From an uncultured Lachnospiraceae bacterium (GTDB lineage: Bacteria; Bacillota; Clostridia; Lachnospirales; Lachnospiraceae): a DNA stretch of 64,000 bases. A model generated the notes under the pieces. It ran no database searches. It was not told the origin of the DNA and was given only the letters and a program-made list of their open reading frames with translations. Numbering within the stretch: the stretch's first letter is position 1; every line of letters begins with the position of its first letter. The stretch lies in NCBI GenBank assembly GCA_910579495.1, contig CAJTVD010000001.1, positions 174,000 through 237,999 on the forward strand, given 5' to 3'. Below, piece by piece: positions 35,070-43,525 of this stretch. Position numbers and translations under genes: made by a program.

Positions 35070-36046
35070 AGCCTGCCCCTGTGTACCTGGGCTCCCTCCC
35101 TGTTAAGGATCTCCCTGATCTGGCAGACGCCCTGTTCCTTTTCCAGGAAAAGATATCTTTCAAAGCACATTTCCGGTGTGCCTGCAATCACATTCCCCTC
35201 CCTCTGCCCGGCCCCTATGCGCCTAGCCACATCTTCCATGGAATTGCCATGCATGGTAGCCGCCACGCTGCTTCCGCACTGCAGTACCCCAAAAAGGGCT
35301 TTCATATCCTCTGCGCTGCCAATTTCATCCACCGCCACCACCGCAGGTGCCATAGAGCGCATAAGAAGCATCATCCCCTGGGCTTTGGGGCAGCCGTCCA
35401 GCACATCCGTCCGGATCCCCACCCGGTTTTGGGGAATCCCCATAAAGCTTCCCGCAATCTCCGAACGCTCGTCCACCACCCCCACCTGCCTCCCCTCCCC
35501 ATAGGGATTTCCTTCCGATACCTGCCGCACAATATCCCGGAGCAGGGTAGTTTTTCCGCATCCTGGGGGGGATACCAGCAGGGTGTTTAAAAAGCGGCCC
35601 TTTTCATACAGGTAAGCCATGGCCTCTGTGGCCGCCCCAATCACCTCATGGGAAATCCTGATGTTCAGGAACCGGATATGGGTAATATTCCTGATGTTGC
35701 CGTCTTCATTCAAAACCACCTGCCCGGCCATCCCTATCCTATGCCCCCCGGGTACTGTAAGGAATCCCTGGCGGATTTCGTTTTCAAAAGCGTACAGGGA
35801 GTAACGGCAGATATTTCTCACAATCTCGTCCATTTCCCGTTCTGTCAGATACCAGGCTTCCTGGAGCCCTGTGCACAAAACCCCTCTGCCAGACAAAAAA
35901 CGCTCCTCCCCGGAATAATGCAGCCGAACTGGCTGTCCCACCCCCAGCCGGATTTCCTGGAGCTTATCCGCCCATCCCAGGGCCTGTTCCCAGGTTCTTT
36001 TCATATTGTCCGGAAAAATCCGTAAAATTTCTTCCCTCTTTGTCAT
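35057..36046 (-). CDS. spoIIIAA: Stage III sporulation protein AA (ATPase)
   Basis: A 329-residue AAA-type secretion-like ATPase. Walker A is SPPGCGKTTLLRDIVRQ, Walker B is VAVDEIG, and the SpoIIIAA-specific GERSEIAG-like segment appears as VVDERSEIAG; the N-terminal domain contains RLGVGQPVRLHYSG-type sequence. It powers the mother cell to forespore channel. The ATG at 36046 sits behind AAGGGGTG; a GTG at 36055 is an alternative. It is the first gene of the operon, preceded by a sigma-E-like promoter. Confidence 0.94.
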   Translation of the reverse strand: MTKREEILRIFPDNMKRTWEQALGWADKLQEIRLGVGQPVRLHYSGEERFLSGRGVLCTGLQEAWYLTEREMDEIVRNICRYSLYAFENEIRQGFLTVPGGHRIGMAGQVVLNEDGNIRNITHIRFLNIRISHEVIGAATEAMAYLYEKGRFLNTLLVSPPGCGKTTLLRDIVRQVSEGNPYGEGRQVGVVDERSEIAGSFMGIPQNRVGIRTDVLDGCPKAQGMMLLMRSMAPAVVAVDEIGSAEDMKALFGVLQCGSSVAATMHGNSMEDVARRIGAGQREGNVIAGTPEMCFERYLFLEKEQGVCQIREILNREGAQVHRGRLWKN

Positions 36047-36065
36047 CACTTTCACCCCTTATCCC

Positions 36066-36094
36066 AATATATGAAACTTTGTCCAGGTTATGAC
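36066..36094 (-). promoter_or_regulatory. Sigma-E-type promoter of the spoIIIA operon
   Basis: Minus strand: GTCATAA (36094-36088), 14-base spacer, CATATATT (36073-36066), 20 bases before the spoIIIAA start. Both elements and spacing match the mother-cell sigma-E consensus, and Bacillus spoIIIA is sigma-E controlled. Confidence 0.6.
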
Positions 36095-36148
36095 TGCAAG
36101 TTTGCTTCTGCCTCCCCAGCCTCCAAAAAAGGCACCCTTATGGGACAA

Positions 36149-36174
36149 AAAAAGCGGGCCGATACCCGCTTTTT
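36149..36174 (-). terminator. Terminator after the sulfatase gene
   Basis: A 10-bp stem (AAAAAGCGGG / CCCGCTTTTT) with a 6-base loop and further T residues on the minus strand, 25 bases after the sulfatase stop. It insulates spoIIIA from the sulfatase gene. Confidence 0.75.
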
Positions 36175-36198
36175 AGTCCCTGTTTCCTATGTGATGGT

Positions 36199-37692
36199 TT
36201 ATTTTATGCGCACTGCCTCTTTCATGGGAAGCCCTGTCCTATAATCCAGCTGCCTTGGCTCATATTCCTCATTTTCCCGCTGCCTGGTATAGCCAGTACT
36301 TTCCCAGCTTGCCTGGGGCGCATCCTTCCGCCATGGCCGCCGCTCCCACTGATACCCCCGGTAGGGATCCCGGGTCTGGTTCATCCAGGCAAGAAGGCTC
36401 CCATGGAGGCGCTTTTTCTCCTCATAGCAGGAACCATCATTGATCCTGTTCTCCATTTCATAAGGGTCACTGTCCAAATCATAAAATTCGTCCATATCCT
36501 CCAGCAAATGGATTACCAGCTTATAGCGCCCGTCAAAGATTCCCCGCATCATCTGCAGGCCGCCAAACCCGTCGTGGTCTATCTCGTATCTGGTAAACTC
36601 CGTGACCACATAAGGGTTAATGCGCTCCCCGGGGGCATATACCGCAGGCAGGAGGCTCCCTCCCTCCAGCAGCTTAGGCACCGGGACACCCATATATTCC
36701 AAAATCATTGGGGCCAGGTTAATATGGCTCACCGGCTGTGTATCCACCACCCCTTTAGGGACACCCGGGCCGCTGACCAAAAGAGGGACCCGTGCAATCT
36801 CATTATACATTACCGGCCCTTTTCCATAGAGACAGTGGCTCCCCAGCCCTTCCCCATGGTCGGAAGTATAAATAATCATTGCATCCGGTGCCATCTTGTG
36901 GATACAGTCCACAATCCTGGATATTTCACTGTCAATATAAGAATTACATCCCAGAAAATCAGGGGCTTTTATGACAAGGGAATCCCTGTCAGCCAACCGT
37001 CCCCTGCCTGCCCATATTCTCTGGTGCTCCGGCTTTCCCTCAAGGGTATCCCATACATTAGGCAGCTTTGGGAATTCATAGTCCCGGAAAGCGGAAGCAT
37101 AAGGCTCCGGGCATAAAGAAGGGCCATGGGGTTCGTCAAAGGAAACTGTCAGGAAAAAATCCCCATCCCCATATTCCTCCAGGAAACGGATTGCCCGGCT
37201 GGCACACCGGTGCCCATATGTAAATTCTGCCTCTATCCCCAGGCGGTTGGTTTCCGCTTTTCTGGAAAGTCTCCTTTCCTCGGGGCTCAGTTCTTCCAGA
37301 TAGCATTTCATATCATACCAATAGGCAGGGTCCCAGCCGTCAGGGCATCTGCCCAGCCCGAAATAATCGCCGCCGTCCAGGTGGTATTTGCCAATATAAG
37401 CGGTATGGAAGCCATGGTCACTAAGACGCTGCCCGATGGTCTTCACATTATCCCCTAATGGGACGGAGTTGGCAATGCTCCCGTTAGAGTGCGGGTACGT
37501 GCCGGTAAAAATTGCCGAACGGGCCGGCCCGCATACCGGCTGGCAGGAATAGGCATTATCATAGCGGATCCCATTTTCTGCTATGGCATCCAGGCATGGC
37601 GTGCCCATATCCCTGTTGCCATAGCATCCCAGCATATCCTGCCGTGTGCTGTCTGTCATTAAAAGGACGATCTGTTTTTTTCTGTTTTCCAC
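36199..37692 (-). CDS. Cys-type sulfatase, cytoplasmic
   Basis: A 497-residue alkaline-phosphatase-superfamily sulfatase. The motif CGPARSAIFTG (Cys54, Arg58) is the CxPxR site in which Cys is oxidised to formylglycine by an anaerobic maturase. MTDSTRQD near residue 14 and TSDHGEGLGSH supply metal ligands, and GKYHLDGG near residue 100 is typical. There is no signal peptide, so it would act on small sulfated molecules inside the cell. Substrate is unknown; choline- or glycan-sulfatase-like activities are possible. The start is GTG behind AAGGAGAAAAAGA. No maturase or transporter gene is adjacent. Confidence 0.85.
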   Translation of the reverse strand: MENRKKQIVLLMTDSTRQDMLGCYGNRDMGTPCLDAIAENGIRYDNAYSCQPVCGPARSAIFTGTYPHSNGSIANSVPLGDNVKTIGQRLSDHGFHTAYIGKYHLDGGDYFGLGRCPDGWDPAYWYDMKCYLEELSPEERRLSRKAETNRLGIEAEFTYGHRCASRAIRFLEEYGDGDFFLTVSFDEPHGPSLCPEPYASAFRDYEFPKLPNVWDTLEGKPEHQRIWAGRGRLADRDSLVIKAPDFLGCNSYIDSEISRIVDCIHKMAPDAMIIYTSDHGEGLGSHCLYGKGPVMYNEIARVPLLVSGPGVPKGVVDTQPVSHINLAPMILEYMGVPVPKLLEGGSLLPAVYAPGERINPYVVTEFTRYEIDHDGFGGLQMMRGIFDGRYKLVIHLLEDMDEFYDLDSDPYEMENRINDGSCYEEKKRLHGSLLAWMNQTRDPYRGYQWERRPWRKDAPQASWESTGYTRQRENEEYEPRQLDYRTGLPMKEAVRIK

Positions 37693-37747
37693 TCTTTTTC
37701 TCCTTTTGCATGCATTGTGAATTAAATTTTTTAGGATGCGTATGAAA

Positions 37748-37777
37748 AAACAGGCACAGCCCTGGCCGTGCCTGTTT
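37748..37777 (-). terminator. Terminator after pnp
   Basis: A 10-bp stem (AAACAGGCAC / GTGCCTGTTT) with a GC-rich loop, followed on the minus strand by TTTTTTC, three bases after the pnp stop codon. Confidence 0.8.
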
Positions 37778-37780
37778 CTT

Positions 37781-39871
37781 TTATTTCTGCGCTACATCCT
37801 TCATAGAGAAGCTCATTCTGCCCATCTTGTCCTTGCCAAGGCACACTACCGTCACCTTGTCCCCAAGGGTAAGCACATCCTCCACCCGGTTGATTCTCTC
37901 CCTGGCAATCTTGGAGATGTGGACCATCCCCTCCTTGCCCGGCGCGAACTCTATAAATGCGCCAAATTCCTTGATGCTCACCACGATTCCCTGGAAAATC
38001 TGGCCTTCCTGGTAATCTGTTACAATGGTCTTAATATATTCCACAGCCTTGTCCATCATAGGCGCATCAGTGCCGCAGACAGACACGTTCCCATCGTCTG
38101 TAATGTCAATCTTAACGCCGGTACGGGCAATGATCTCATTAATGGTCTTGCCCCTTTGCCCCACCACATCGCCAATCTTTTCCGGGTCAATCTGGATGGA
38201 AATGATCTTGGGCGCAAATGGCCCTACCTCCGGCCTGGGGGCTGTGATGGCCTTCTTCATGCAGCTATCCATAATAAACAGCCTTGCTTCCCGGCATCTT
38301 TCGATGGCTCCCTCCACAATAGGCCGTGTAAGGCCGTGGATTTTAATATCCATCTGGATAGCGGTAATGCCCTCTGTGGTCCCTGTGACTTTAAAGTCCA
38401 TATCACCGAAGAAATCCTCCAGCCCCTGGATATCTGTAAGGAGCACAAAATCATCGTCCGTCTCCCCTGTTACCAGGCCGCAGGAAATGCCTGCCACCAT
38501 TTTTTTGATGGGTACCCCTGCCGCCATCAGGGACATGCAGGAAGCACAGGTGGAGGCCATGGAGGTGGAACCGTTGGATTCAAAGGTTTCCGAAACGGTA
38601 CGGATAGCGTAGGGGAATTCCTCTTCTGAAGGAAGCACAGGGATCAGCGCCCTTTCCGCCAGCGCACCATGGCCAATCTCCCTTCTCCCAGGGCCCCTGG
38701 AGGGCTTTGTCTCCCCTACCGAGTAGGAAGGGAAGTTATAATGGTGCATATAGCGTTTGCTCACTTCATTTTCATCCAGCCCGTCAATCTTCTGCTGCTC
38801 GGATAAGGGCGCTAAGGTACACACATTGCAGATCTGTGTCTGTCCCCGGGTAAACATTGCCGAGCCATGGACTCTGGGGATAATGTCAACCTCTGCCGCC
38901 AGGGGGCGTATCTGGGTGATCTCCCTGCCATCCGGGCGCTTGTGGTCCTTTAAGATCATCTTGCGCACTGTCTTCTTTTCGTACTGGTAAACTGCCTCCC
39001 CCAAAAGGGCCAGCCATTCCTCGTTATCTGCAAAGGCTTCTTCTAACTTTTCCGTAACCTTCCTGATATTCTCTTCGCGTGCCTGCTTCTCGTCAGTGAA
39101 AACCGCCTCTTCCATTTCCGCCGGGGACACGATTTCCTTTATCGCCGTAAACAGTTCCTCGGGAACCGCACAGCTTGTATATTCATGCTTGGGCCTGCCT
39201 GCCTCTTCCACAATCTGGTTGATAAAGGCAATAATCGTCTGGTTGATCTCATGGGCTTTGTAAATGGCCTCGATCATCTTCCTCTCAGGGACTTCATTGG
39301 CCCCTGCCTCAATCATGATCACTTTCTCCGAGGTGGAGGCAACGGTCAGGTTCAGGTCCCCGTTCTTCCACTGTTCCTGGGAAGGGTTTACAACAAATTC
39401 CCCGTCAACCATGCCAATCTGCGTCATGGCGCAGGGGCCGTCAAAGGGAATGTCCGAAATACAGGTGGCGATAGCGGCCCCTAACATTGCCACCAGTTCC
39501 GGCCGGCACTCCGGGTCCACGCTCATCACCATATTGTTTAAAGTCACATCGTTTCTGTAGTCCTTGGGGAACAGCGGGCGCATGGGCCTGTCGATCACGC
39601 GGCTTGTTAAAATGGCGTTTTCCGATGCCTTTCCTTCCCTCTTGTTAAAGCCCCCTGGAATCTTTCCTACTGCATATAGCTTTTCTTCATATTCCACACT
39701 CAGGGGGAAAAAGTCAATTCCTTCCCTGGGCTTGTCCGATGCGGTGGCAGTAGACAGTACGGTGGTATCCCCGTAATGCATGAACGCGCATCCGTTGGCC
39801 TGCTTGCCCACCCTGCCAATGTCCACGCTAAGAGTTCTGCCTGCAAGCTCCATTTTGAATGTCTTGTACAT
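37781..39871 (-). CDS. pnp: Polyribonucleotide nucleotidyltransferase (PNPase)
   Basis: A 696-residue enzyme of standard length with two RNase PH domains (about 1-130 and 320-545; e.g. FFPLSVEYEEKLYAVGKIPGGFNKREG and SRGPGRREIGHGALAERAL in overview), a KH domain (VVGQRGKTINEI) and a C-terminal S1 domain (GIVVSIKEFGAFIEFAPGKEGMVHIS). It performs phosphorolytic 3'-5' RNA decay. The ATG at 39871 follows AAAGGAGAGAACT; the longer frame overlaps the intergenic region after rpsO. The rpsO-pnp order is conserved in bacteria. No own promoter is evident, so readthrough or processing at the rpsO terminator may feed it. Confidence 0.97.
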   Translation of the reverse strand: MYKTFKMELAGRTLSVDIGRVGKQANGCAFMHYGDTTVLSTATASDKPREGIDFFPLSVEYEEKLYAVGKIPGGFNKREGKASENAILTSRVIDRPMRPLFPKDYRNDVTLNNMVMSVDPECRPELVAMLGAAIATCISDIPFDGPCAMTQIGMVDGEFVVNPSQEQWKNGDLNLTVASTSEKVIMIEAGANEVPERKMIEAIYKAHEINQTIIAFINQIVEEAGRPKHEYTSCAVPEELFTAIKEIVSPAEMEEAVFTDEKQAREENIRKVTEKLEEAFADNEEWLALLGEAVYQYEKKTVRKMILKDHKRPDGREITQIRPLAAEVDIIPRVHGSAMFTRGQTQICNVCTLAPLSEQQKIDGLDENEVSKRYMHHYNFPSYSVGETKPSRGPGRREIGHGALAERALIPVLPSEEEFPYAIRTVSETFESNGSTSMASTCASCMSLMAAGVPIKKMVAGISCGLVTGETDDDFVLLTDIQGLEDFFGDMDFKVTGTTEGITAIQMDIKIHGLTRPIVEGAIERCREARLFIMDSCMKKAITAPRPEVGPFAPKIISIQIDPEKIGDVVGQRGKTINEIIARTGVKIDITDDGNVSVCGTDAPMMDKAVEYIKTIVTDYQEGQIFQGIVVSIKEFGAFIEFAPGKEGMVHISKIARERINRVEDVLTLGDKVTVVCLGKDKMGRMSFSMKDVAQK

Positions 39872-39943
39872 AGTTCTCTCCTTTTCTCTCTTACCAGCCG
39901 CCTTTATTGGATAATTGCCCTGCTCCGGCGGCATAATGATAAA

Positions 39944-39972
39944 AAGGCGGAGCCGATAATCTGCTCCGCCTT
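39944..39972 (-). terminator. Terminator/attenuator between rpsO and pnp
   Basis: A perfect 10-bp stem (AAGGCGGAGC / GCTCCGCCTT), 9-base loop, followed by TTTTTATC on the minus strand, just after rpsO. Confidence 0.8.
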
Positions 39973-39985
39973 AAAACTGCCTTTT

Positions 39986-40252
39986 TTACTTTCTGATTCC
40001 CAGTTTTTCAATCAAAGCACGATATCTTTCGATATCTTTTTCCTTAAGATATTTAAGAAGTCCGCGCCTCTGGCCTACCATCTTAAACATGCCCCTTCTG
40101 GAATGGTTATCCTTCGGATGCTGCTTTAAGTGCTCTGTAAGCTCCTGGATTCTCGCTGATAACACTGCAATCTGTACTTCCGGCGAACCTGTATCGCCCT
40201 CGCATCTTGCATGTTCTTTCATGATTGCTGTTTTCTTTTCCTTGGAAATCAT
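39986..40252 (-). CDS. rpsO: 30S ribosomal protein S15
   Basis: An 88-residue protein of exact S15 length with RCEGDTGSPEVQIAVLSARI and HPKDNHSRRGMFKMVGQRRGLLKYLK (overview). S15 binds the three-way junction of 16S rRNA h20-22 early in 30S assembly. GGAGGATATACA precedes the ATG. It has a strong own promoter 90 bases upstream, a structured leader, and a terminator before pnp. Confidence 0.98.
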   Translation of the reverse strand: MISKEKKTAIMKEHARCEGDTGSPEVQIAVLSARIQELTEHLKQHPKDNHSRRGMFKMVGQRRGLLKYLKEKDIERYRALIEKLGIRK

Positions 40253-40287
40253 TGTATATCCTCCTTATTTTCAAACGCCTGATGCCA

Positions 40288-40314
40288 AGAACCGGCCGGA
40301 GTCTCCCTGGTTCT
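40288..40314 (-). promoter_or_regulatory. Structured rpsO leader, possible S15 autoregulatory element
   Basis: In the rpsO leader the minus strand forms AGAACC / GGTTCT with an inner GGGAG/CTCC pairing, ending about 35 bases before the start codon. S15 leaders in several phyla bind S15 to repress translation, but their structures vary and I cannot match this one to a named class. Confidence 0.35.
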
Positions 40315-40341
40315 GAGCAACGGCTAACTTCACATTTCTTT

Positions 40342-40370
40342 ATCATACCACAACTTGTTCGGCCTGTAAA
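40342..40370 (-). promoter_or_regulatory. Sigma-A promoter of rpsO
   Basis: Minus strand: TTTACA (40370-40365), 17-base spacer, TATGAT (40347-40342), about 90 bases upstream of the rpsO start. Confidence 0.75.
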
Positions 40371-40440
40371 GAAAATTTTGCCACAGTTTGCTGCGCCACT
40401 GCTGGCAGGAGGAACGGCATCTGCATTGCCGCCATGGCCC

Positions 40441-41514
40441 TTAATCCTGCAGGACCCTCATCATTTTATAGGGTGTCCTGTAATTATAGGAAGAAATCTT
40501 AATCCCCGTTTTGGGGCTGCTGGCGTGGATTACCTGCCCGCCGCCAATGTAGATTGCCACATGGTTGATCCTGCCGCCCTTTGCATAAAATACCAGATCC
40601 CCCGGCTGAAGGTCGGATGCGCTGATCTTCTTGCCAACATTTGCCTGCTCCCTGGATGTCCGGGGAAGGGATACATTATATTTTTTGAACACACTGAGCA
40701 CAAAACCGGAACAGTCTGCCCCTTTGGTAAGGCTTGTCCCGCCCCACACATAAGGGTTTCCCAAAAACTGCTTTGCATACTGGCAAAGATCCACCCTGAT
40801 ATCTGACACGCCCTGGCCATACATAAGCTCCGTCAGGGTAATCGCTGTGTTTAACTCAAATTTCACCTCCACGTAATCACCGGAGACAAAGACTTCCTCA
40901 TCGTCCAGGTAAACCTTGACCCAGCCATCTTCCCGTACCTCCACCACGTCCAGGACCTCCCCTGCCGCTACCTGGGTAACGATCTCCGCATCCGTGTTGG
41001 GCTCTTCCCTGATGTTCAGGGCGTCCGCAGTAGATACGGCTACTGCCGATGCCAGCTCTTCCCCCCGCATTTTCGCTTCAAATCCGGTAACAAGGTATTC
41101 TTCCTTTACGTAGCCCTCTACCTTGCCCGAGGTTATGTATGCCCATCCGTTTTCGCTGCTCACAATTTCACAGGCTGCATTTTTCGGCAGCTTCCCCACA
41201 AGCTTCGCGGACTCCGCCGGTTCCTGCCTGATATTTAAATTATTCTCTGACGTGTTGCAGATTGCCAGATGGGTGTAGCCCCAGAGGGCACCCTCTGCAT
41301 TTTTGGCAATTTCCACATATTCCACCTTGGTAAGAGGGGATTGAAATAAATTCCCGATACCTGCCGTCAGTAATTCTTCTGTATTATTTGCTGTATTATC
41401 TGTTTTGGCCTGTACACCTTTTTCATTTAGTTCCGCCCCGTAAATAGAAAGGGGTTCCCCGAGACACAGCATAGATGCAAGAACACAAACCCCGCAAATC
41501 ATTTGTTTTTTCAA
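40441..41514 (-). CDS. Secreted SH3b-NlpC/P60 peptidoglycan endopeptidase
   Basis: A 357-residue exported protein with a signal peptide (MICGVCVLASMLCLGEPLSIYGA), two bacterial SH3 domains (about 80-145 and 155-220; NTSENNLNIRQEPAESAKLVGKLPKNAACEI and DALNIREEPNTDAEIVTQVAAGEVLDVVE in overview) and a C-terminal C40 peptidase with Cys268 in GADCSGFV and His318 in INHVAIYIG. It should cleave D-Glu-diamino acid links in wall stem peptides. The start is TTG at 41514, seven bases after GGAGG. It has a near-perfect promoter and a WalR-like repeat just downstream of it. Confidence 0.92.
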   Translation of the reverse strand: MKKQMICGVCVLASMLCLGEPLSIYGAELNEKGVQAKTDNTANNTEELLTAGIGNLFQSPLTKVEYVEIAKNAEGALWGYTHLAICNTSENNLNIRQEPAESAKLVGKLPKNAACEIVSSENGWAYITSGKVEGYVKEEYLVTGFEAKMRGEELASAVAVSTADALNIREEPNTDAEIVTQVAAGEVLDVVEVREDGWVKVYLDDEEVFVSGDYVEVKFELNTAITLTELMYGQGVSDIRVDLCQYAKQFLGNPYVWGGTSLTKGADCSGFVLSVFKKYNVSLPRTSREQANVGKKISASDLQPGDLVFYAKGGRINHVAIYIGGGQVIHASSPKTGIKISSYNYRTPYKMMRVLQD

Positions 41515-41532
41515 AACGCGACCTCCAAAGTT

Positions 41533-41549
41533 ATTACAAAATTGTTACA
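41533..41549 (-). promoter_or_regulatory. WalR-like direct repeat
   Basis: Minus strand TGTAAC, 5 bases, TGTAAT fits the published WalR (YycF) consensus TGTWAH-N5-TGTWAH exactly. It lies 15 bases after the -10 element, in the region just downstream of the expected transcription start. In Bacillus a downstream position goes with repression. WalR controls wall hydrolases of this type. Confidence 0.5.
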
Positions 41550-41563
41550 AAACCAACATGGCT

Positions 41564-41592
41564 ATTATAACAGGGAACTCTTTGGATGTCAA
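41564..41592 (-). promoter_or_regulatory. Consensus sigma-A promoter of the NlpC/P60 gene
   Basis: Minus strand: TTGACA (41592-41587), 17-base spacer, TATAAT (41569-41564); both hexamers are perfect. Confidence 0.85.
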
Positions 41593-41639
41593 ACAGAGCT
41601 TTGAAATTTTTTCGGGGAAATATTGCCAGATCCTGTGTT

Positions 41640-42572
41640 TCACTTGTCTTTCCTTCTGTTGTGGAACTGCCTTCCCTGGGCAATATCTTGCTCCATCTGG
41701 GCTTTCAGTTCCCCAACATCTTTAAATTTCATCTCCGGCCTCTTAAACTGTAACAATTCTGTTACAATTTCTTTTCCATACATGTCCTCGCCAAAGTCAT
41801 AAAGATAGGTCTCTACACTTACCGCTTTGGTTTCATTGACCGTGGGCTTTTGCCCGATGTTGGTAATACCAGGGCAGCAGCGGCCTTCAAAAGAGACCCG
41901 GGAATAGTAAACACCCATTGGCGGCAGGAGCTTTTCCTCCCTGGGATAGAGGTTCAGGGTAGGCATTCCCAGCCGCCTTCCCAGCCGGTTCCCCGGGGCT
42001 ACCTGCCCCTCAAAGCTATAGGGGCGCCCCAGCAGCTTCCACGCCATATCCATGTTCCCCGCCTCCACCTGGTCACGGACAAAGGTGGAGCTGACCTCAC
42101 GCCCCTTATAATATACTTTGTCAATAATCTGTACCTGGTAGCCAAAATCTGCGGAAAGCCTTTGCAAAAGCTCCCTGTCCCCTCTCCCCTGGCTGCCAAA
42201 GGAGACATCCGCCCCGGCGGCAATGTAGCCTGCCTGCAGCTGCCCTGCCAGATACCTTTTAACAAATTCCTCCGCAGGCGTGGCTGCGGTTGCCTGGTCC
42301 AGGGGAAATTCCACCAGAAGGTCTATTCCCATTTTCTCAAAAAGCTTCCTTTTTTCCTGCCGGGTAGTCAGTTCCTTCCCTTTTTCCCGCCCGAAAAAAA
42401 CAGCCGGGGAGGGGTGGAATGTAAAGGCCGTTGCCAAAAATCCCTGTCCCTTCCGGCGGAGAATATGGGAAAGGAGCTGCAGGTGCCCTATGTGGAGGCC
42501 GTCAAATTTCCCTATCGCCAGGGCAGTTTTTTGCCCTGCCCGAAAATCCAGTGTATCGCATATAATTTCCAT
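41640..42572 (-). CDS. ribF: Bifunctional riboflavin kinase/FAD synthetase
   Basis: A 310-residue protein with an N-terminal nucleotidyltransferase domain (ALAIGKFDGLHIGHLQLL, residues about 17-34; SSTFVRDQVEAG near 150) and a C-terminal riboflavin kinase domain (GNRLGRRLGMPTLNL, PPMGVYYSRV, NIGQKPTV, and the catalytic VETYLYDFGEDMYGKEI segment in overview). It converts riboflavin to FMN and then FAD. The ATG at 42572 is preceded by GGGAGGGGAAG. It is the last gene of the rimP-nusA-infB-truB operon, 33 bases after truB. Confidence 0.95.
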   Translation of the reverse strand: MEIICDTLDFRAGQKTALAIGKFDGLHIGHLQLLSHILRRKGQGFLATAFTFHPSPAVFFGREKGKELTTRQEKRKLFEKMGIDLLVEFPLDQATAATPAEEFVKRYLAGQLQAGYIAAGADVSFGSQGRGDRELLQRLSADFGYQVQIIDKVYYKGREVSSTFVRDQVEAGNMDMAWKLLGRPYSFEGQVAPGNRLGRRLGMPTLNLYPREEKLLPPMGVYYSRVSFEGRCCPGITNIGQKPTVNETKAVSVETYLYDFGEDMYGKEIVTELLQFKRPEMKFKDVGELKAQMEQDIAQGRQFHNRRKDK

Positions 42573-42605
42573 CTTCCCCTCCCTGCAAAGCCCTCCTGCC
42601 AAAGC

Positions 42606-43514
42606 TTAAGCCTCCGGCAGGAACATTTTCACCGGGCAAAGCAGCCCCTGCCCTGCCTGATAACAATAAACCCCATAAAAAATGCCCTCCTGGCCATAAA
42701 CCCGGAACTGCTGGCCCTGGGAAAAGCCCCCCGTTACAGGCACAATGTCCTCCACCCTTAAGGGATTCCCGTTTTTCAGGAGCCTGAGGGCGCTTTCTTT
42801 TACCTTAACCACAGGGAACTGCCGGAACATATGCTCCACAGGGACCACTGCCCCCGTTAGGGCATTTTCATCGGAAAGCCGCTGTAATTCCTTCAATGCC
42901 AGGGCATTTTCTATGGTAAATTCCCCCACCCTTGTCCTGGTAAGGCTTTTCATCACCCCGCCGCAGCCCAGCACCTGCCCTATGTCGTGGCACAGTGTCC
43001 GGATATAGGTTCCCTTGGAACAGGCTACTTTAATGGTATATTCAGGGTGCTCTTCTTTTTGTATCTCCAGGGAAAAAATTGTCACCGGCCGGGCTGCCCG
43101 GGCCACCTCCTGCCCCTTCCTGGCCAGGTCGCAGAGCTTTTTGCCGTTTACCTTCAGGGCGGAATACATAGGCGGCGTCTGGAGGATCTCCCCCACAAAG
43201 CCCTCTGCTGCCCGGGCCACTTCCTCCGGGCTGGCCCCTACTGCCTTCTCCTCCAGAATTTTCCCTGAAATATCCTGGGTGTCTGTGACAATCCCAAGGC
43301 GCAGGCAGGCAATATATTCCTTGCTCCTGTCTGTGAGCATATCACAAAGCCTGGTCCCGTTTCCCAGGCACACAGGAAGAACCCCCACCGCATCCGGGTC
43401 AAGGGTTCCTGTGTGTCCGATTTTTTTCTGTTTACATATTCCCCGGAGCTTTGCCACCACGTCATGGGAGGTAAAGCCCGCTTCCTTATATACATTGATG
43501 ATTCCGTGATACAT
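42606..43514 (-). CDS. truB: tRNA pseudouridine(55) synthase
   Basis: A 302-residue enzyme with GHTGTLDPDAVGVLPVCLG, in which Asp39 is the catalytic residue, and KLCDLARKGQ and SKGTYIRTLCHDIG typical of TruB. It forms pseudouridine in the T-loop of tRNAs. The C-terminal PUA-like part is short. It begins 11 bases after nrnA and precedes ribF. Confidence 0.96.
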   Translation of the reverse strand: MYHGIINVYKEAGFTSHDVVAKLRGICKQKKIGHTGTLDPDAVGVLPVCLGNGTRLCDMLTDRSKEYIACLRLGIVTDTQDISGKILEEKAVGASPEEVARAAEGFVGEILQTPPMYSALKVNGKKLCDLARKGQEVARAARPVTIFSLEIQKEEHPEYTIKVACSKGTYIRTLCHDIGQVLGCGGVMKSLTRTRVGEFTIENALALKELQRLSDENALTGAVVPVEHMFRQFPVVKVKESALRLLKNGNPLRVEDIVPVTGGFSQGQQFRVYGQEGIFYGVYCYQAGQGLLCPVKMFLPEA

Positions 43515-43525
43515 ATTCTCACGCC

